Origin: WTAW01 sp964540205
GTDB lineage: Bacteria; Acidobacteriota; Aminicenantia; Aminicenantales; Aminicenantaceae
Length of the DNA stretch: 21,421 nucleotides
Direction of reading: 5' to 3'
NCBI GenBank assembly: GCA_964540205.1
Contig: CAZIMJ010000003.1
Coordinates: 1-21,421 of the forward strand
Position 1 is the first letter of the stretch. The number at the start of each line of letters is the position of its first letter. The position numbers and the translations under genes are program-made. This document shows, one piece after another, positions 8,665-15,754 of the stretch. The notes under the pieces were generated by a model. That model saw only the letters and a list, made by a program, of their open reading frames with translations, was not told the DNA's origin and did no database searches.

Positions 8665-9699
8665 ATGAAAACCGGAATTGTTAAGGATCTGCGTTATATG
8701 GAACACAATATGGGCGATTTTCACCCGGAGAGCCCAAAGAGGATTGAAGCGATATACCAAATGATCGATGAGGATATCTCATTTCCTTATCTTACGATAG
8801 AACCGCGCACAGCCACTGAAGAAGAGATTCGATGGATTCATACATCCTCCTATGTCTCAGCGATCAAAACCACATCCGGAAAAGAAAGAGTTGTGCTCGA
8901 CCCTGACACCTCGACATCCGCACGATCGTATGAAGTGGCTCTTCTTGCCGCAGGCGGTGTGTTAAAAGCCATTGAACTGATCCTACAGGGGAAGGTCCAG
9001 AACGGCTTTGCCTTTGTCAGACCGCCGGGACACCATGCAGAGGCAACGAGAGCCATGGGATTTTGTCTCTTCAATAACGTGGCAGTCGGAGCGGAATATC
9101 TGCTGAAGAAGCACGGACATGAGCGGATACTCATCATGGATTGGGATCTGCACCATGGGAACGGCACTCAGAATTCTTTTTACGCGAGGAATGACGTGCT
9201 TTACTTTTCGACTCACCAGTTTCCCCATTATCCGGGGAGCGGTCACTGGAGTGAAACAGGCCAAGGTGACGGAGAAGGCTTCACCATAAATGTCCCTCTG
9301 TCTCCAGGCAAGACAGATAGCGATTATTTATACATTTTTGAAAAGCTCCTCTCCCCCATTGCAGAGAAATTTCAGCCGGATTTTATACTTGTTTCTGCAG
9401 GATTCGACATCTACGAGAGAGATCCGTTGGGGGGAATGCAGATCACGGCCGAGGGATTCGGAGCGCTAGCAAATGCGCTCATGCGCCTTGCCGATAAACA
9501 CTGCAAAGACAGGATCCTTTTTGTGCTCGAGGGGGGATACAACCTTCAGGGTCTCAGTGCAGGCAGTAAAGAGGTTCTTCTCCAATTGAGCGGGCAAAAA
9601 AAATCCCCTGATATCCAACCGAACGCCTCTCAAGTTGCTGAGCGTGAGCTCCAGCCCATTTTCGAAAACCTCAAAAAGTTTTATCCCGTCAATCCTTAA
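8665..9699 (+). CDS. Class II HDAC-like deacetylase (acetylpolyamine amidohydrolase/AcuC superfamily)
   Basis: The 344-aa protein belongs to the zinc-dependent arginase/deacetylase fold, which removes acetyl groups from acetylated amines or lysines. Seen in sequence: RPPGHHAEATRAMGFC with the tandem catalytic histidines H123/H124; MDWDLHHGNGTQ with zinc ligands D161 and H163; SAGFDIYERDPLGG with the third ligand D248; and LEGGYN with Y292, the transition-state tyrosine of class II enzymes. All catalytic residues are present. Start is the ATG at 8665 with a strong ribosome binding site, rather than the upstream GTG. It follows the two symporter genes by 91 nt on the same strand and may process an imported acetylated compound, or act on acetyl-lysine proteins. 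Substrate class (polyamine, acetoin-related AcuC role, protein) cannot be decided here. Confidence 0.92.
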   Translation: MKTGIVKDLRYMEHNMGDFHPESPKRIEAIYQMIDEDISFPYLTIEPRTATEEEIRWIHTSSYVSAIKTTSGKERVVLDPDTSTSARSYEVALLAAGGVLKAIELILQGKVQNGFAFVRPPGHHAEATRAMGFCLFNNVAVGAEYLLKKHGHERILIMDWDLHHGNGTQNSFYARNDVLYFSTHQFPHYPGSGHWSETGQGDGEGFTINVPLSPGKTDSDYLYIFEKLLSPIAEKFQPDFILVSAGFDIYERDPLGGMQITAEGFGALANALMRLADKHCKDRILFVLEGGYNLQGLSAGSKEVLLQLSGQKKSPDIQPNASQVAERELQPIFENLKKFYPVNP

Positions 9700-9717
9700 T
9701 TCTGTTTAATCATAACA

Positions 9718-9743
9718 GTCCGCTCGGGGAGAAGATCCTACAT
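9718..9743. repeat. REP-like palindrome, degenerate copy
   Basis: It starts as GTCCGCTCGGGGAG and ends ATCCTACAT, matching the flanks of the family, but the right arm is damaged so the hairpin cannot form fully. It lies 19 nt after the deacetylase stop. Confidence 0.6.
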
Positions 9744-9749
9744 CGTCTC

Positions 9750-9776
9750 GGTCCATTCGGGGAATGGACCCTACAT
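9750..9776. repeat. REP-like palindrome with variant arms
   Basis: Arms GGTCCATT and AATGGACC surround loop CGGGG, followed by CTACAT. Compared with the copies at 9839 and 18121 (arm GGTCCGCT), both arms changed together, so base pairing is kept. It leads directly into the 20-bp motif unit at 9782. Confidence 0.8.
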
Positions 9777-9781
9777 CAAAA

Positions 9782-9833
9782 TGGAGACTGGCTCCGACAT
9801 TCCGTGAGGAAAGAGGTGCCTGTACCCATTTTT
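9782..9833. repeat. 20-bp motif plus inverted terminal motif (unit 1)
   Basis: TGGAGACTGGCTCCGACATT (9782-9801) is one copy of the 20-bp repeat found three times at 14511-14570. It is followed by GGTGCCTGTACCCATTTTT (9815-9833). The reverse complement of that end, AAAAATGGGTACAGGCACC, matches AAAAATGGGGACTGGCTCC of the repeat at most positions, so the unit has imperfect inverted ends. Confidence 0.75.
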
Positions 9834-9838
9834 ATCTA

Positions 9839-9863
9839 GTCCGCTCGGGGAGCGGACCCTACA
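9839..9863. repeat. REP-like palindrome
   Basis: GTCCGCT and AGCGGAC flank loop CGGGG, followed by CCTACA. It is one base shorter in the arm than the copy at 18121. It lies 110 nt upstream of the sigma-54 type promoter. Confidence 0.8.
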
Positions 9864-9972
9864 CAATTTTGCATTGGGGAAACAGACCCTCACTTTTGTA
9901 TGTAATGGAGACAACCCGTCATCTATTATGGACAAATAAGAGGACGACACGGGAGAAACCAGGTAAGAAAAG

Positions 9973-9989
9973 TTGGCATAACACTTGCA
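9973..9989 (+). promoter_or_regulatory. Sigma-54 (RpoN) type -24/-12 promoter
   Basis: TTGGCATAACACTTGCA matches the RpoN consensus YTGGCAC-N5-TTGCW. The GG (9975-9976) and GC (9987-9988) elements are separated by exactly 10 nt. Only the C of the GGCAC block is changed (to T). The expected transcript start is near 10000, giving a short leader of about 28 nt that contains the AAGGAG site before the FecR gene. Sigma-54 promoters need an enhancer-binding ATPase. None is encoded in the window, and no upstream activator site was recognised. Confidence 0.6.
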
Positions 9990-10014
9990 TAAATAAAGAA
10001 TGTGAAAGAGTAAG

Positions 10015-10020
10015 AAGGAG
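10015..10020 (+). promoter_or_regulatory. Ribosome binding site that fixes the FecR-protein start
   Basis: AAGGAG lies 7 nt before GTG at 10028, after which a signal peptide begins. This selects GTG over any upstream in-frame start located in the repeats. Confidence 0.75.
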
Positions 10021-10027
10021 ATATAAA

Positions 10028-11686
10028 GTGAAAAAGATAGCAGTTTTGGCCACTCTCCTCCTCCTTTTTGTAACCATCTCATACCCAGAAGACCCTGAAT
10101 ACACCAACAACTCTATCGCTCGATTGAGCTATGTGAATGGGAATGCCTTCATACAAAGATCCTCGGAGCTTGCTTACGAGGAAGGCGTGGTCAACATGCC
10201 TATTGCTCAAGGCGACAGAGTTGGGACAACGGACGGCCGTGTCGAAGTTTACTTCGGAAAAGGCAAATACATCCGACTTGACAACGATACCAAAGTCGAT
10301 TTCATAAACCTCCCCAAACGGGGAAATGATCTTATCCAGATCCGGATCTGGTCAGGTCACGTCTATTTCAGTGTAAATTCCCTTGATCGTGAAAAAAGCC
10401 TTGAAATTCACACCCCAGATGTTTCGATTTACGTTCTCGATGAAGGGCTGTACAGGATTGATGTGAGAGAAAACCAGGAGACAGAGATTTTTGTCTTCAA
10501 CGGATTGATCGAGGCCGCCGGAGAATCGGGTTCTGTCCTCATCAAAGAAGCTCAAAAATTAGTGGCCATCGAGGGACATTTTACATCACGCCCTATCCGA
10601 TTCCATGCTGTATCCGAAGACAGTTTCGACAGATGGAATGAAGACAGAGATGTCACATTAAGAGAGCGTATGGCACAGGAGTATCTTCCCAGTGAGCTGG
10701 ATGACTATGGGGGAGAATTGCAGACTTATGGAGATTGGACGTACGTCGATCCCTATGGTTATGTCTGGGTCCCGCAAGACGTCAGGTCTCAATGGCGTCC
10801 CTATCACAACGGCCGGTGGGTTTGGATCTCCACATGCGGCTGGACGTGGCTCCCCTATGAACCTTGGGGATGGGTCACATACCACTTTGGCCGCTGGCAT
10901 TGGCATGTAGGCATTGGCTGGTATTGGATCCCCACAACAGTCTGGGGCCCCGGTTGGGTCAGCTGGTATTGGGGACATGATTACTGCGGTTGGGCTCCGA
11001 TGAGCTACTACGGTTACCCTGGAGTTGTCATTAACAATGTGTATTACCCCCGGTATTCAGAGCCCTACTATCCTCATTATTCAGACGGACTAACGGTGAT
11101 TCGAAAAAGCCAGCTTCAGGCATCGAATATCTCGCGGGTCTCACTCGATCATGAATCAGTCCGGAGAATCGGAAAGATCAGTCTTTCAAAGAATCCTCCT
11201 GTAGCGAAACCCAAACACCAAAACGTCTCGGTTGAAAAGCTGAACGAGAATAAAGTTTTCCTCTACAAGAATGAGAAATCCACAGAATTCAACGGAATCA
11301 CCCGAGGAACACAAGATAAGACGATAAAGTACCCCGACCTCTTAAGGGAAAGAGATAAAATTCAACAAGGATCGAGCTATCCTTCTTCCCCCAAGGTCAC
11401 TCTTAAAAAGTTGGGTGAAAAGCTGAAAAGCACAGACTCCAAGTCGCCGGTCAGTCGTTTTATTGATTACATATCAAAGGAAAGCAGCCCGTCAGACAAA
11501 TTTATTGGAACAAAAGAGTCGTATCGTAGTTCTTCATCCAATAAAAATGCCATAAAATCGTACACTCCATCGCGATCGAACAGTTCCAAAATCGAATCTC
11601 CCAACAAATCTTCCTCTTCATCATTAAAAAAATCTTCATCATCCTCTCGAAAATCGACCTCCACCAAAACAAAAAAGAAGAAATGA
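10028..11686 (+). CDS. Secreted FecR-domain protein with Trp-rich (DUF6600-like) repeats
   Basis: The 552-aa protein starts with a signal peptide (MKKIAVLATLLLLFVTISYP), so it is exported. Residues about 30-180 form a FecR-like beta domain (SYVNGNAFIQ, GDRVGTTDGRVEVYF, GHVYFSV, VFNGLIEA). Residues about 224-326 are extremely rich in Trp, Tyr and Gly, with 18 Trp in roughly 105 residues, arranged in short YGRWVW / GWTWLPYEPWGW / WGPGWVSW repeats as in the DUF6600 group. The C-terminal part is hydrophilic and ends in a Ser/Lys tail with a final KKKK. GTG at 10028 is chosen because it has a good ribosome binding site and opens the signal peptide; the frame extends upstream only through repeats. 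It stands alone, after a sigma-54 type promoter. The function of this class is not established; a periplasmic or surface structural or sensing role is plausible. Confidence 0.85.
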   Translation: MKKIAVLATLLLLFVTISYPEDPEYTNNSIARLSYVNGNAFIQRSSELAYEEGVVNMPIAQGDRVGTTDGRVEVYFGKGKYIRLDNDTKVDFINLPKRGNDLIQIRIWSGHVYFSVNSLDREKSLEIHTPDVSIYVLDEGLYRIDVRENQETEIFVFNGLIEAAGESGSVLIKEAQKLVAIEGHFTSRPIRFHAVSEDSFDRWNEDRDVTLRERMAQEYLPSELDDYGGELQTYGDWTYVDPYGYVWVPQDVRSQWRPYHNGRWVWISTCGWTWLPYEPWGWVTYHFGRWHWHVGIGWYWIPTTVWGPGWVSWYWGHDYCGWAPMSYYGYPGVVINNVYYPRYSEPYYPHYSDGLTVIRKSQLQASNISRVSLDHESVRRIGKISLSKNPPVAKPKHQNVSVEKLNENKVFLYKNEKSTEFNGITRGTQDKTIKYPDLLRERDKIQQGSSYPSSPKVTLKKLGEKLKSTDSKSPVSRFIDYISKESSPSDKFIGTKESYRSSSSNKNAIKSYTPSRSNSSKIESPNKSSSSSLKKSSSSSRKSTSTKTKKKK

Positions 11687-11716
11687 TTTTAATTAAAGGA
11701 CCACCCTTTTCTCAAC

Positions 11717-11950
11717 CTGAATTATTCACGAGTTGAGGCCAATCCACCCCACCCTGACATTAAGGTTGAGGCAGTGGCCCACGAAGTTTGGTTGGTTAGG
11801 TTGGGTCGGCGCCCGTAGGGTAAGAAATGTCGATTATAGTAAAAAAATCTTAATGGAAGGGAGATAGCCAAAATAGTCCTCCGGATAATCAAGCCAAATT
11901 ATGATGGGTGTTAGTTATACATGTATCGACATTTATTATGAATAATTCAG
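11717..11950. repeat. Inverted-repeat intergenic element, copy 1 (234 bp)
   Basis: Perfect 12-bp inverted ends, CTGAATTATTCA (11717-11728) and TGAATAATTCAG (11939-11950), bound the element. Inside are the 20-bp core GGTTAGGTTGGGTCGGCGCC (11794-11813) and a stem AAATGTCGAT (11825-11834) / ATCGACATTT (11925-11934), all shared with the copy at 15526-15690. The right end abuts the stop codon of the convergent PBP1A gene with no gap. No coding potential and no target duplication are seen. A MITE-like or structured RNA element is possible. Confidence 0.75.
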
Positions 11951-14428
11951 TTAGTTTTCGTCTTTTTTCTCGAGGATCTCATAGTAATCCAGGTTCAACA
12001 TATGATCCTCATGGGAACAGAACCGATTGGGTTCTGTGCCGGGGATGAAAACTTCTCTAAAGGGGAAAAGGCAAAAGGGTGTTGAAAGCAAACCCGTCTT
12101 TCGGTCTATCTCCACAAAGGAGAGATTGGGAGGAACTTCAAATTCTTCCTCAGGCTTAAACTCTTCACCGTTTTCTTCGGCGATTTTCTCTTCCTTCTCG
12201 ATGATCCTCTGGAAAAAATCCATCCAGATGGGTAATGCCGCCACAGAACCCGCCTGCCTGTCTCCGATGGGGATTCTTCCCTCGTTGTGCCCCACCCATA
12301 CACCCGCACAGAGAGAGGGAGAAAAGCCCATAAACCAGGCGTCTGAAAAATCATCCGTTGTTCCTGTTTTTCCAGCCAACGGCTTTTTTAGCCATTTCGC
12401 CGCCTGGCCTGTTCCACGCTGAATAACTCCCTGGAGCAAATTGGTCATCATGTAGGCGATCTGGGGAGACAGAACTTCATCTGACTCTACGGGGGCTTCC
12501 TCTAACACATTTCCGTCCTTATCTTCGATGCGGATGATAAAGTAGGGAGGCATTCGTATCCCTTTGTTCGGAAAAGTCGAAAACGCTGAGACGAGCTCGA
12601 TGAGCCTCACTTCGAAGACCCCCAATGCCAGGGAGGGATAGGGATAAATGGTCGATGTGATGCCGAACTTTTTACAGTAGTCAACACCTAGTTGTGGGGA
12701 GATATAATTCAATATCTTTGCAGTAATGATGTTTCTGGATTCTTCCAGGCCCCAGCGCAAAGTTACAGCCCCCTTGTATTTAAGATCATAGTTAGGCGGC
12801 GACCACACATCTCCCGACCACTGGTCCTTAAAATCTGTGGGCTCATCCACGATCACGGTCGCAGGGGTGTAGCCGTTTTCAAGAGCAGCCGTATAGAGAA
12901 AGGGTTTGATGACCGAACCAGACTGCCTCAGGGCTTGAGTGGCTTGATTAAACTTGAGCCGATCGAATGAATATCCCCCTACCATCGCTTTGATCTGTCC
13001 GGTGTGGGGATCTATAGCCAGGAAGGCTCCCTCCAAAACAGGCTCCTGCTCAAGGGAAGCAGAAATCTCTTTTTTTTCTTCATCTATGCTGTCCAATTTG
13101 ACGTGGATGACATCTCCGCTCTTTATGAGTGTCTTGAGGTTGTTGGATTTGGTCCAGCCGATATCTTTGTTAGTTATTTTCCCCGTGTAATCTTTGACTT
13201 TGACCGTAGCGCTTCCTCTTTCCACAGAAAGAACTACGGCTTCATTGATCTGGCCGATCTCCAGGGAATGCTTACGCCAGTTTTTGAGCAAGGTTTCATT
13301 GGATCCGGGATCTTTGAGAGGTTCTGATAGCTCCTCAAGATTTTCAACTCCAATTTCAAGGAGATTGATTTTATCCATCCTCCACCCTTGCCTTTTATCT
13401 AGAACATGGAGGTGTTTGACCAGAGCATCCTCTGCATATCTCTGGTATTCTTTGTTCAGTGTGGTATAAACCTGCAATCCCTGTGTGTAGAGGGCATCAG
13501 CACCATAGTTCTGCTCCAGATATTTCCGGACCTCCTCCTTGAAATATGCAGCAAACCCAGAAACATCGCGGTACAGAGGGAGGACACTCATGGGAGTTTG
13601 TTTAACAGCTTCTCCCTCTTCTTTTGTGATGTAGTTTTCCTCCACCAATCGGTTGATCACATGATTACGCCGCTGGAGTGTTCCTTCTGGATTTCGATAA
13701 GGAGAGTAGACGCTCGGCCCTCGGAAGATCCCTGTGATCAGAGCGGCTTCCTCTAACGCCAGTTCAGAGACTGGTTTTCCAAAATACAGGCGGGAAGCTG
13801 ATTCAACTCCGTAAGCGCCATGACCCAGATTAAACTGATTGCAGTACAGAGTGAGGATCTCTTGTTTTGAATAATTCTGTTCGATCAGGAGTGAAAGCAA
13901 AACTTCTTTAAATTTCCGACGGATGGTTTGTTTGCGATTGAGAAACAGCTCTCTGGCAAGCTGTTGACTGATCGTGCTCCCCCCATGAAGCTTCCTGGGA
14001 GTCAGGATGAGCTTGATGTCTTCCTTCAGTGCCCGCAGCATGCCAAAAAAATCGATCCCCTTGTGGCTATAAAACCTGGGGTCTTCTGTAGCAACAATGG
14101 CATTGATCAATATCTCGGGGATATCTTCATAGGCGACCTCTATCCGCTTTTCGATCGCATATTCCCCGATGACCTCTCCATTATCCGCATAGATATATGT
14201 AATGATATTCGGCTCAAACTCTTCCAAATCGGAGATAGAGGGAAGATTCTGAAGGATCGCCTTATAGCTGCCAACTATTACGCCCATGGCTAAGAGAAAA
14301 AGCACACATAAAATCCATACAACTTTCTTGAAATGTCTTTTTTGGGTGATATTTTTCAGACTGGGCTTTTTTAGCTTGAGCTTTTTTAGATTTGGGCTTT
14401 TAAGATGGATGACGAATTTATTCAACAC
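11951..14428 (-). CDS. Bifunctional penicillin-binding protein, class A (PBP1A-type)
   Basis: The 825-aa inner-membrane enzyme polymerises and crosslinks peptidoglycan. The N-terminus is a Lys-rich cytoplasmic tail (about 1-35) followed by one membrane anchor (about 36-54). The GT51 glycosyltransferase domain has ATEDPRFYSHKGID with catalytic E115, GGSTISQQLARELFLNR (139 onward) and RKFKEVLLSLLIEQ. An inserted segment (about 365-455) resembles the OB-like domain of PBP1A. The transpeptidase domain has the nucleophile motif SVIK (S495-K498), SRN (554-556) and KTGT (677-680), so both activities look intact. The GTG start at 14428 has no convincing ribosome binding site and an in-frame stop lies just upstream, so the start is uncertain by a few codons. 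It lies downstream of tmk on the same strand, with a repeat cluster between them. Confidence 0.93.
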   Translation of the reverse strand: MLNKFVIHLKSPNLKKLKLKKPSLKNITQKRHFKKVVWILCVLFLLAMGVIVGSYKAILQNLPSISDLEEFEPNIITYIYADNGEVIGEYAIEKRIEVAYEDIPEILINAIVATEDPRFYSHKGIDFFGMLRALKEDIKLILTPRKLHGGSTISQQLARELFLNRKQTIRRKFKEVLLSLLIEQNYSKQEILTLYCNQFNLGHGAYGVESASRLYFGKPVSELALEEAALITGIFRGPSVYSPYRNPEGTLQRRNHVINRLVEENYITKEEGEAVKQTPMSVLPLYRDVSGFAAYFKEEVRKYLEQNYGADALYTQGLQVYTTLNKEYQRYAEDALVKHLHVLDKRQGWRMDKINLLEIGVENLEELSEPLKDPGSNETLLKNWRKHSLEIGQINEAVVLSVERGSATVKVKDYTGKITNKDIGWTKSNNLKTLIKSGDVIHVKLDSIDEEKKEISASLEQEPVLEGAFLAIDPHTGQIKAMVGGYSFDRLKFNQATQALRQSGSVIKPFLYTAALENGYTPATVIVDEPTDFKDQWSGDVWSPPNYDLKYKGAVTLRWGLEESRNIITAKILNYISPQLGVDYCKKFGITSTIYPYPSLALGVFEVRLIELVSAFSTFPNKGIRMPPYFIIRIEDKDGNVLEEAPVESDEVLSPQIAYMMTNLLQGVIQRGTGQAAKWLKKPLAGKTGTTDDFSDAWFMGFSPSLCAGVWVGHNEGRIPIGDRQAGSVAALPIWMDFFQRIIEKEEKIAEENGEEFKPEEEFEVPPNLSFVEIDRKTGLLSTPFCLFPFREVFIPGTEPNRFCSHEDHMLNLDYYEILEKKDEN

Positions 14429-14478
14429 ATTTTAAATATAACAAATTTCGTTAAGTTGGTCTAGATTTGACTTATTGC

Positions 14479-14505
14479 GGTCCGCTCGGGGATCGGACCC
14501 TACAT
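14479..14505. repeat. REP-like palindrome, shortened arms
   Basis: GGTCCG (14479-14484) pairs with CGGACC around CTCGGGGAT, followed by CTACAT. One base of the right arm differs from the copy at 18121, reducing the perfect stem to 6 bp. It is joined to the 20-bp tandem repeat to its right, as at 9750-9833. Confidence 0.75.
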
Positions 14506-14510
14506 CACAA

Positions 14511-14570
14511 TGGAGGCTGGCTCTAAAAAATGGGGACTGGCTCCGAAAAATGGGGACTGGCTCTGAAGTT
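14511..14570. repeat. Three tandem copies of a 20-bp repeat
   Basis: Three exactly 20-bp units at 14511, 14531 and 14551 follow the pattern TGGRGRCTGGCTCYRAAAAA; the last ends in GTT instead of AAA. A single copy of the same unit is at 9782. They fill the gap between tmk and the PBP gene. Confidence 0.85.
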
Positions 14571-14603
14571 CCGACAAGGAATGAGGTGCCTGTACCCATT
14601 TTT
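14571..14603. repeat. Terminal motif of the 20-bp repeat unit (unit 2)
   Basis: CCGACAAGGAATGAGG then GTGCCTGTACCCATTTTT closes the unit and is nearly identical to 9802-9833. It is an imperfect inverted copy of the 20-bp repeat. Its last T is also the first base of the tmk stop codon on the plus strand. Confidence 0.7.
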
Positions 14604-15220
14604 CAAGAGGTCACGGATTCAAGAAATTCAAACGTGATATTTTCTATCTGTTTCGCAATGTGTTCGATGGATAGAGTGGCGTCAATATGATAGATACTAT
14701 CTCCCTGGAAGCTTTTGAAAAGTTCCCTCACGTTTCCCAAGTATTCTTCCCGTTCGAAAAGCATGTCCTTCTGTCCCCTATCTTCGATGCGTTCCAGACC
14801 TTGGCCTGCCGCCACATCCAAAATGAAAACCAGATCCGGTCTCACGGCAAAAGCTTCATTCCTCTTGCGTATCGATTCGGGATCGATCCCTTTTGCTCCT
14901 TGGTAGGCAATGGTCGAAAAATAGTACCTGTCCAGGATAATCACTTCTTTTCTCTCGAGTGAAGGTGCCAAGTTATTTTTAACGTTTTCCTCACGGTCCT
15001 TCTGGAACAACTCCAATTCCTCCTGCGGTGTGAGTGAATCAGCAAACTGAGCCTTCCTTTTGATCTCTCGCCCCCATTTGCTGTCGGAAGGTTCGCGATA
15101 GTACACAACCGCATAGCCCAGTCCATCGAGCTTTTTCAATAAAATCTCGGCCTGAGTGGATTTTCCGGCACCATCGATACCCTCAAAAACGATTAAAACG
15201 CCCTTCTTCAACTCTGTCAT
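14603..15220 (-). CDS. tmk: Thymidylate kinase (dTMP kinase)
   Basis: The 205-aa cytosolic kinase phosphorylates dTMP to dTDP in dTTP synthesis. It has a P-loop FEGIDGAGKST (residues 12-22), a YREP motif (41-44), the DRY motif in ILDRYYFSTIAYQG (D97-R98) and a LID-like RIEDRGQKDMLFERE. The segment after REP (SDSKWGREIK) departs from the usual GGTxxGE, so this is a somewhat divergent member. I chose ATG at 15220, which gives the usual length and has GGAAAA upstream. A TTG at 15232 would add 4 residues but has no separated ribosome binding site. The stop touches the repeat unit at 14571-14603. PBP1A lies 174 nt downstream and may be co-transcribed. Confidence 0.87.
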   Translation of the reverse strand: MTELKKGVLIVFEGIDGAGKSTQAEILLKKLDGLGYAVVYYREPSDSKWGREIKRKAQFADSLTPQEELELFQKDREENVKNNLAPSLERKEVIILDRYYFSTIAYQGAKGIDPESIRKRNEAFAVRPDLVFILDVAAGQGLERIEDRGQKDMLFEREEYLGNVRELFKSFQGDSIYHIDATLSIEHIAKQIENITFEFLESVTS

Positions 15221-15525
15221 TTGATTTTCCAATCTCAGTAAACAAAAGAATGGATATTATGATAATTCGTGAAAAGTAAAAAGTAAAACACGAGAAGTGC
15301 TTTATTCCAAAAACATATTCAGTTTTATCTTCAAATTCAGTTGAAATTACGAAGAGCCTGAATATCATAAAGTTATTTGATTACATTGTGCAACGATTTA
15401 TTAATTTTGTAGTTTTAATAAAGTTGCCTTAATTGTTCACATCTGATTCACAAAGACTGTCTTATATTGAAAAAGTCTTCAGATGCGGAACATAAAAGAT
15501 TTTTTCGCAAACAACTGAGTCGAAT
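15221..15525. other. AT-rich divergent intergenic region
   Basis: There is no gene here: open frames are only a few codons long. The stretch separates the minus-strand tmk from the plus-strand protease and must hold promoters for both. A weak plus-strand candidate is TTGAAA (15467-15472), 18 nt, CATAAA (15491-15496). A transcript from it would carry the inverted-repeat element as a leader of the protease gene. A second weak candidate lies after that element (TTGAAA 15701-15706, TAATTT 15724-15729). Confidence 0.4.
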
Positions 15526-15690
15526 ATGGATTATTCACGAGCCGCCCCAGTCTAACCCGGGCTACAACGAAGGCTTTGTGGTGAGATCAGCGGGTTAGGT
15601 TGGGTCGGCGCCTGAAAGGTAAAAAATGCCGATAATAAGAATTGGAGGGTTTTGTGAGAATGGTATCGGCAGTTTTTATGAATAATTCAT
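15526..15690. repeat. Inverted-repeat intergenic element, copy 2 (165 bp)
   Basis: Inverted ends ATGGATTATTCA (15526-15537) and TGAATAATTCAT (15679-15690) match at 11 of 12 positions. The 20-bp core GGTTAGGTTGGGTCGGCGCC (15593-15612) is identical to copy 1. The internal stem is TGCCGAT (15627-15633) / ATCGGCA (15665-15671), against TGTCGAT / ATCGACA in copy 1, a compensatory pair change. The left half, 15533-15559, can also pair with 15591-15617 in a long hairpin with a CTAACCCG/CGGGTTAG 8-bp base and further paired blocks outward. It ends 64 nt before the protease start. Confidence 0.75.
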
Positions 15691-15754
15691 AGTAAGGAGA
15701 TTGAAAATTTATATACTCTATGCTAATTTAATCTAGCATCACGGAGGTCATAAA

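Larger units (their letters stand above)
9700..10027. other. Repeat-rich intergenic region
   Basis: This 328-nt gap carries no credible gene. From left to right it holds a decayed palindrome (9718-9743), a full palindrome (9750-9776), a 20-bp motif with an inverted end (9782-9833), another palindrome (9839-9863) and a possible decayed copy near 9871-9890. These are followed by a sigma-54 type promoter (9973-9989) and the ribosome binding site of the FecR gene. An open frame that enters from 9764 simply translates the repeats. Confidence 0.75.

Noticed and set aside
9764..10027. Upstream coding extension of the FecR protein
   Set aside because: Its sequence is translated from palindromes and the 20-bp repeat, and the GTG at 10028 has a better ribosome binding site directly before a signal peptide.
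11570..11686. Ser/Lys-rich tail of the FecR protein as a frameshift artefact
   Set aside because: The frame runs on without a break from the recognised domains and the bias is consistent with a disordered tail, so no frameshift is needed.
14511..14570. CRISPR-like repeats
   Set aside because: The 20-bp units are directly adjacent with no spacers and there are no cas genes.
15551..15600. attC-like core sites (GTCTAAC ... GTTAGGT) inside inverted element copy 2
   Set aside because: They match the RYYYAAC/GTTRRRY patterns, but copy 1 lacks the left site, there is no integron integrase or cassette array, and the match is explained by the element's own hairpin.
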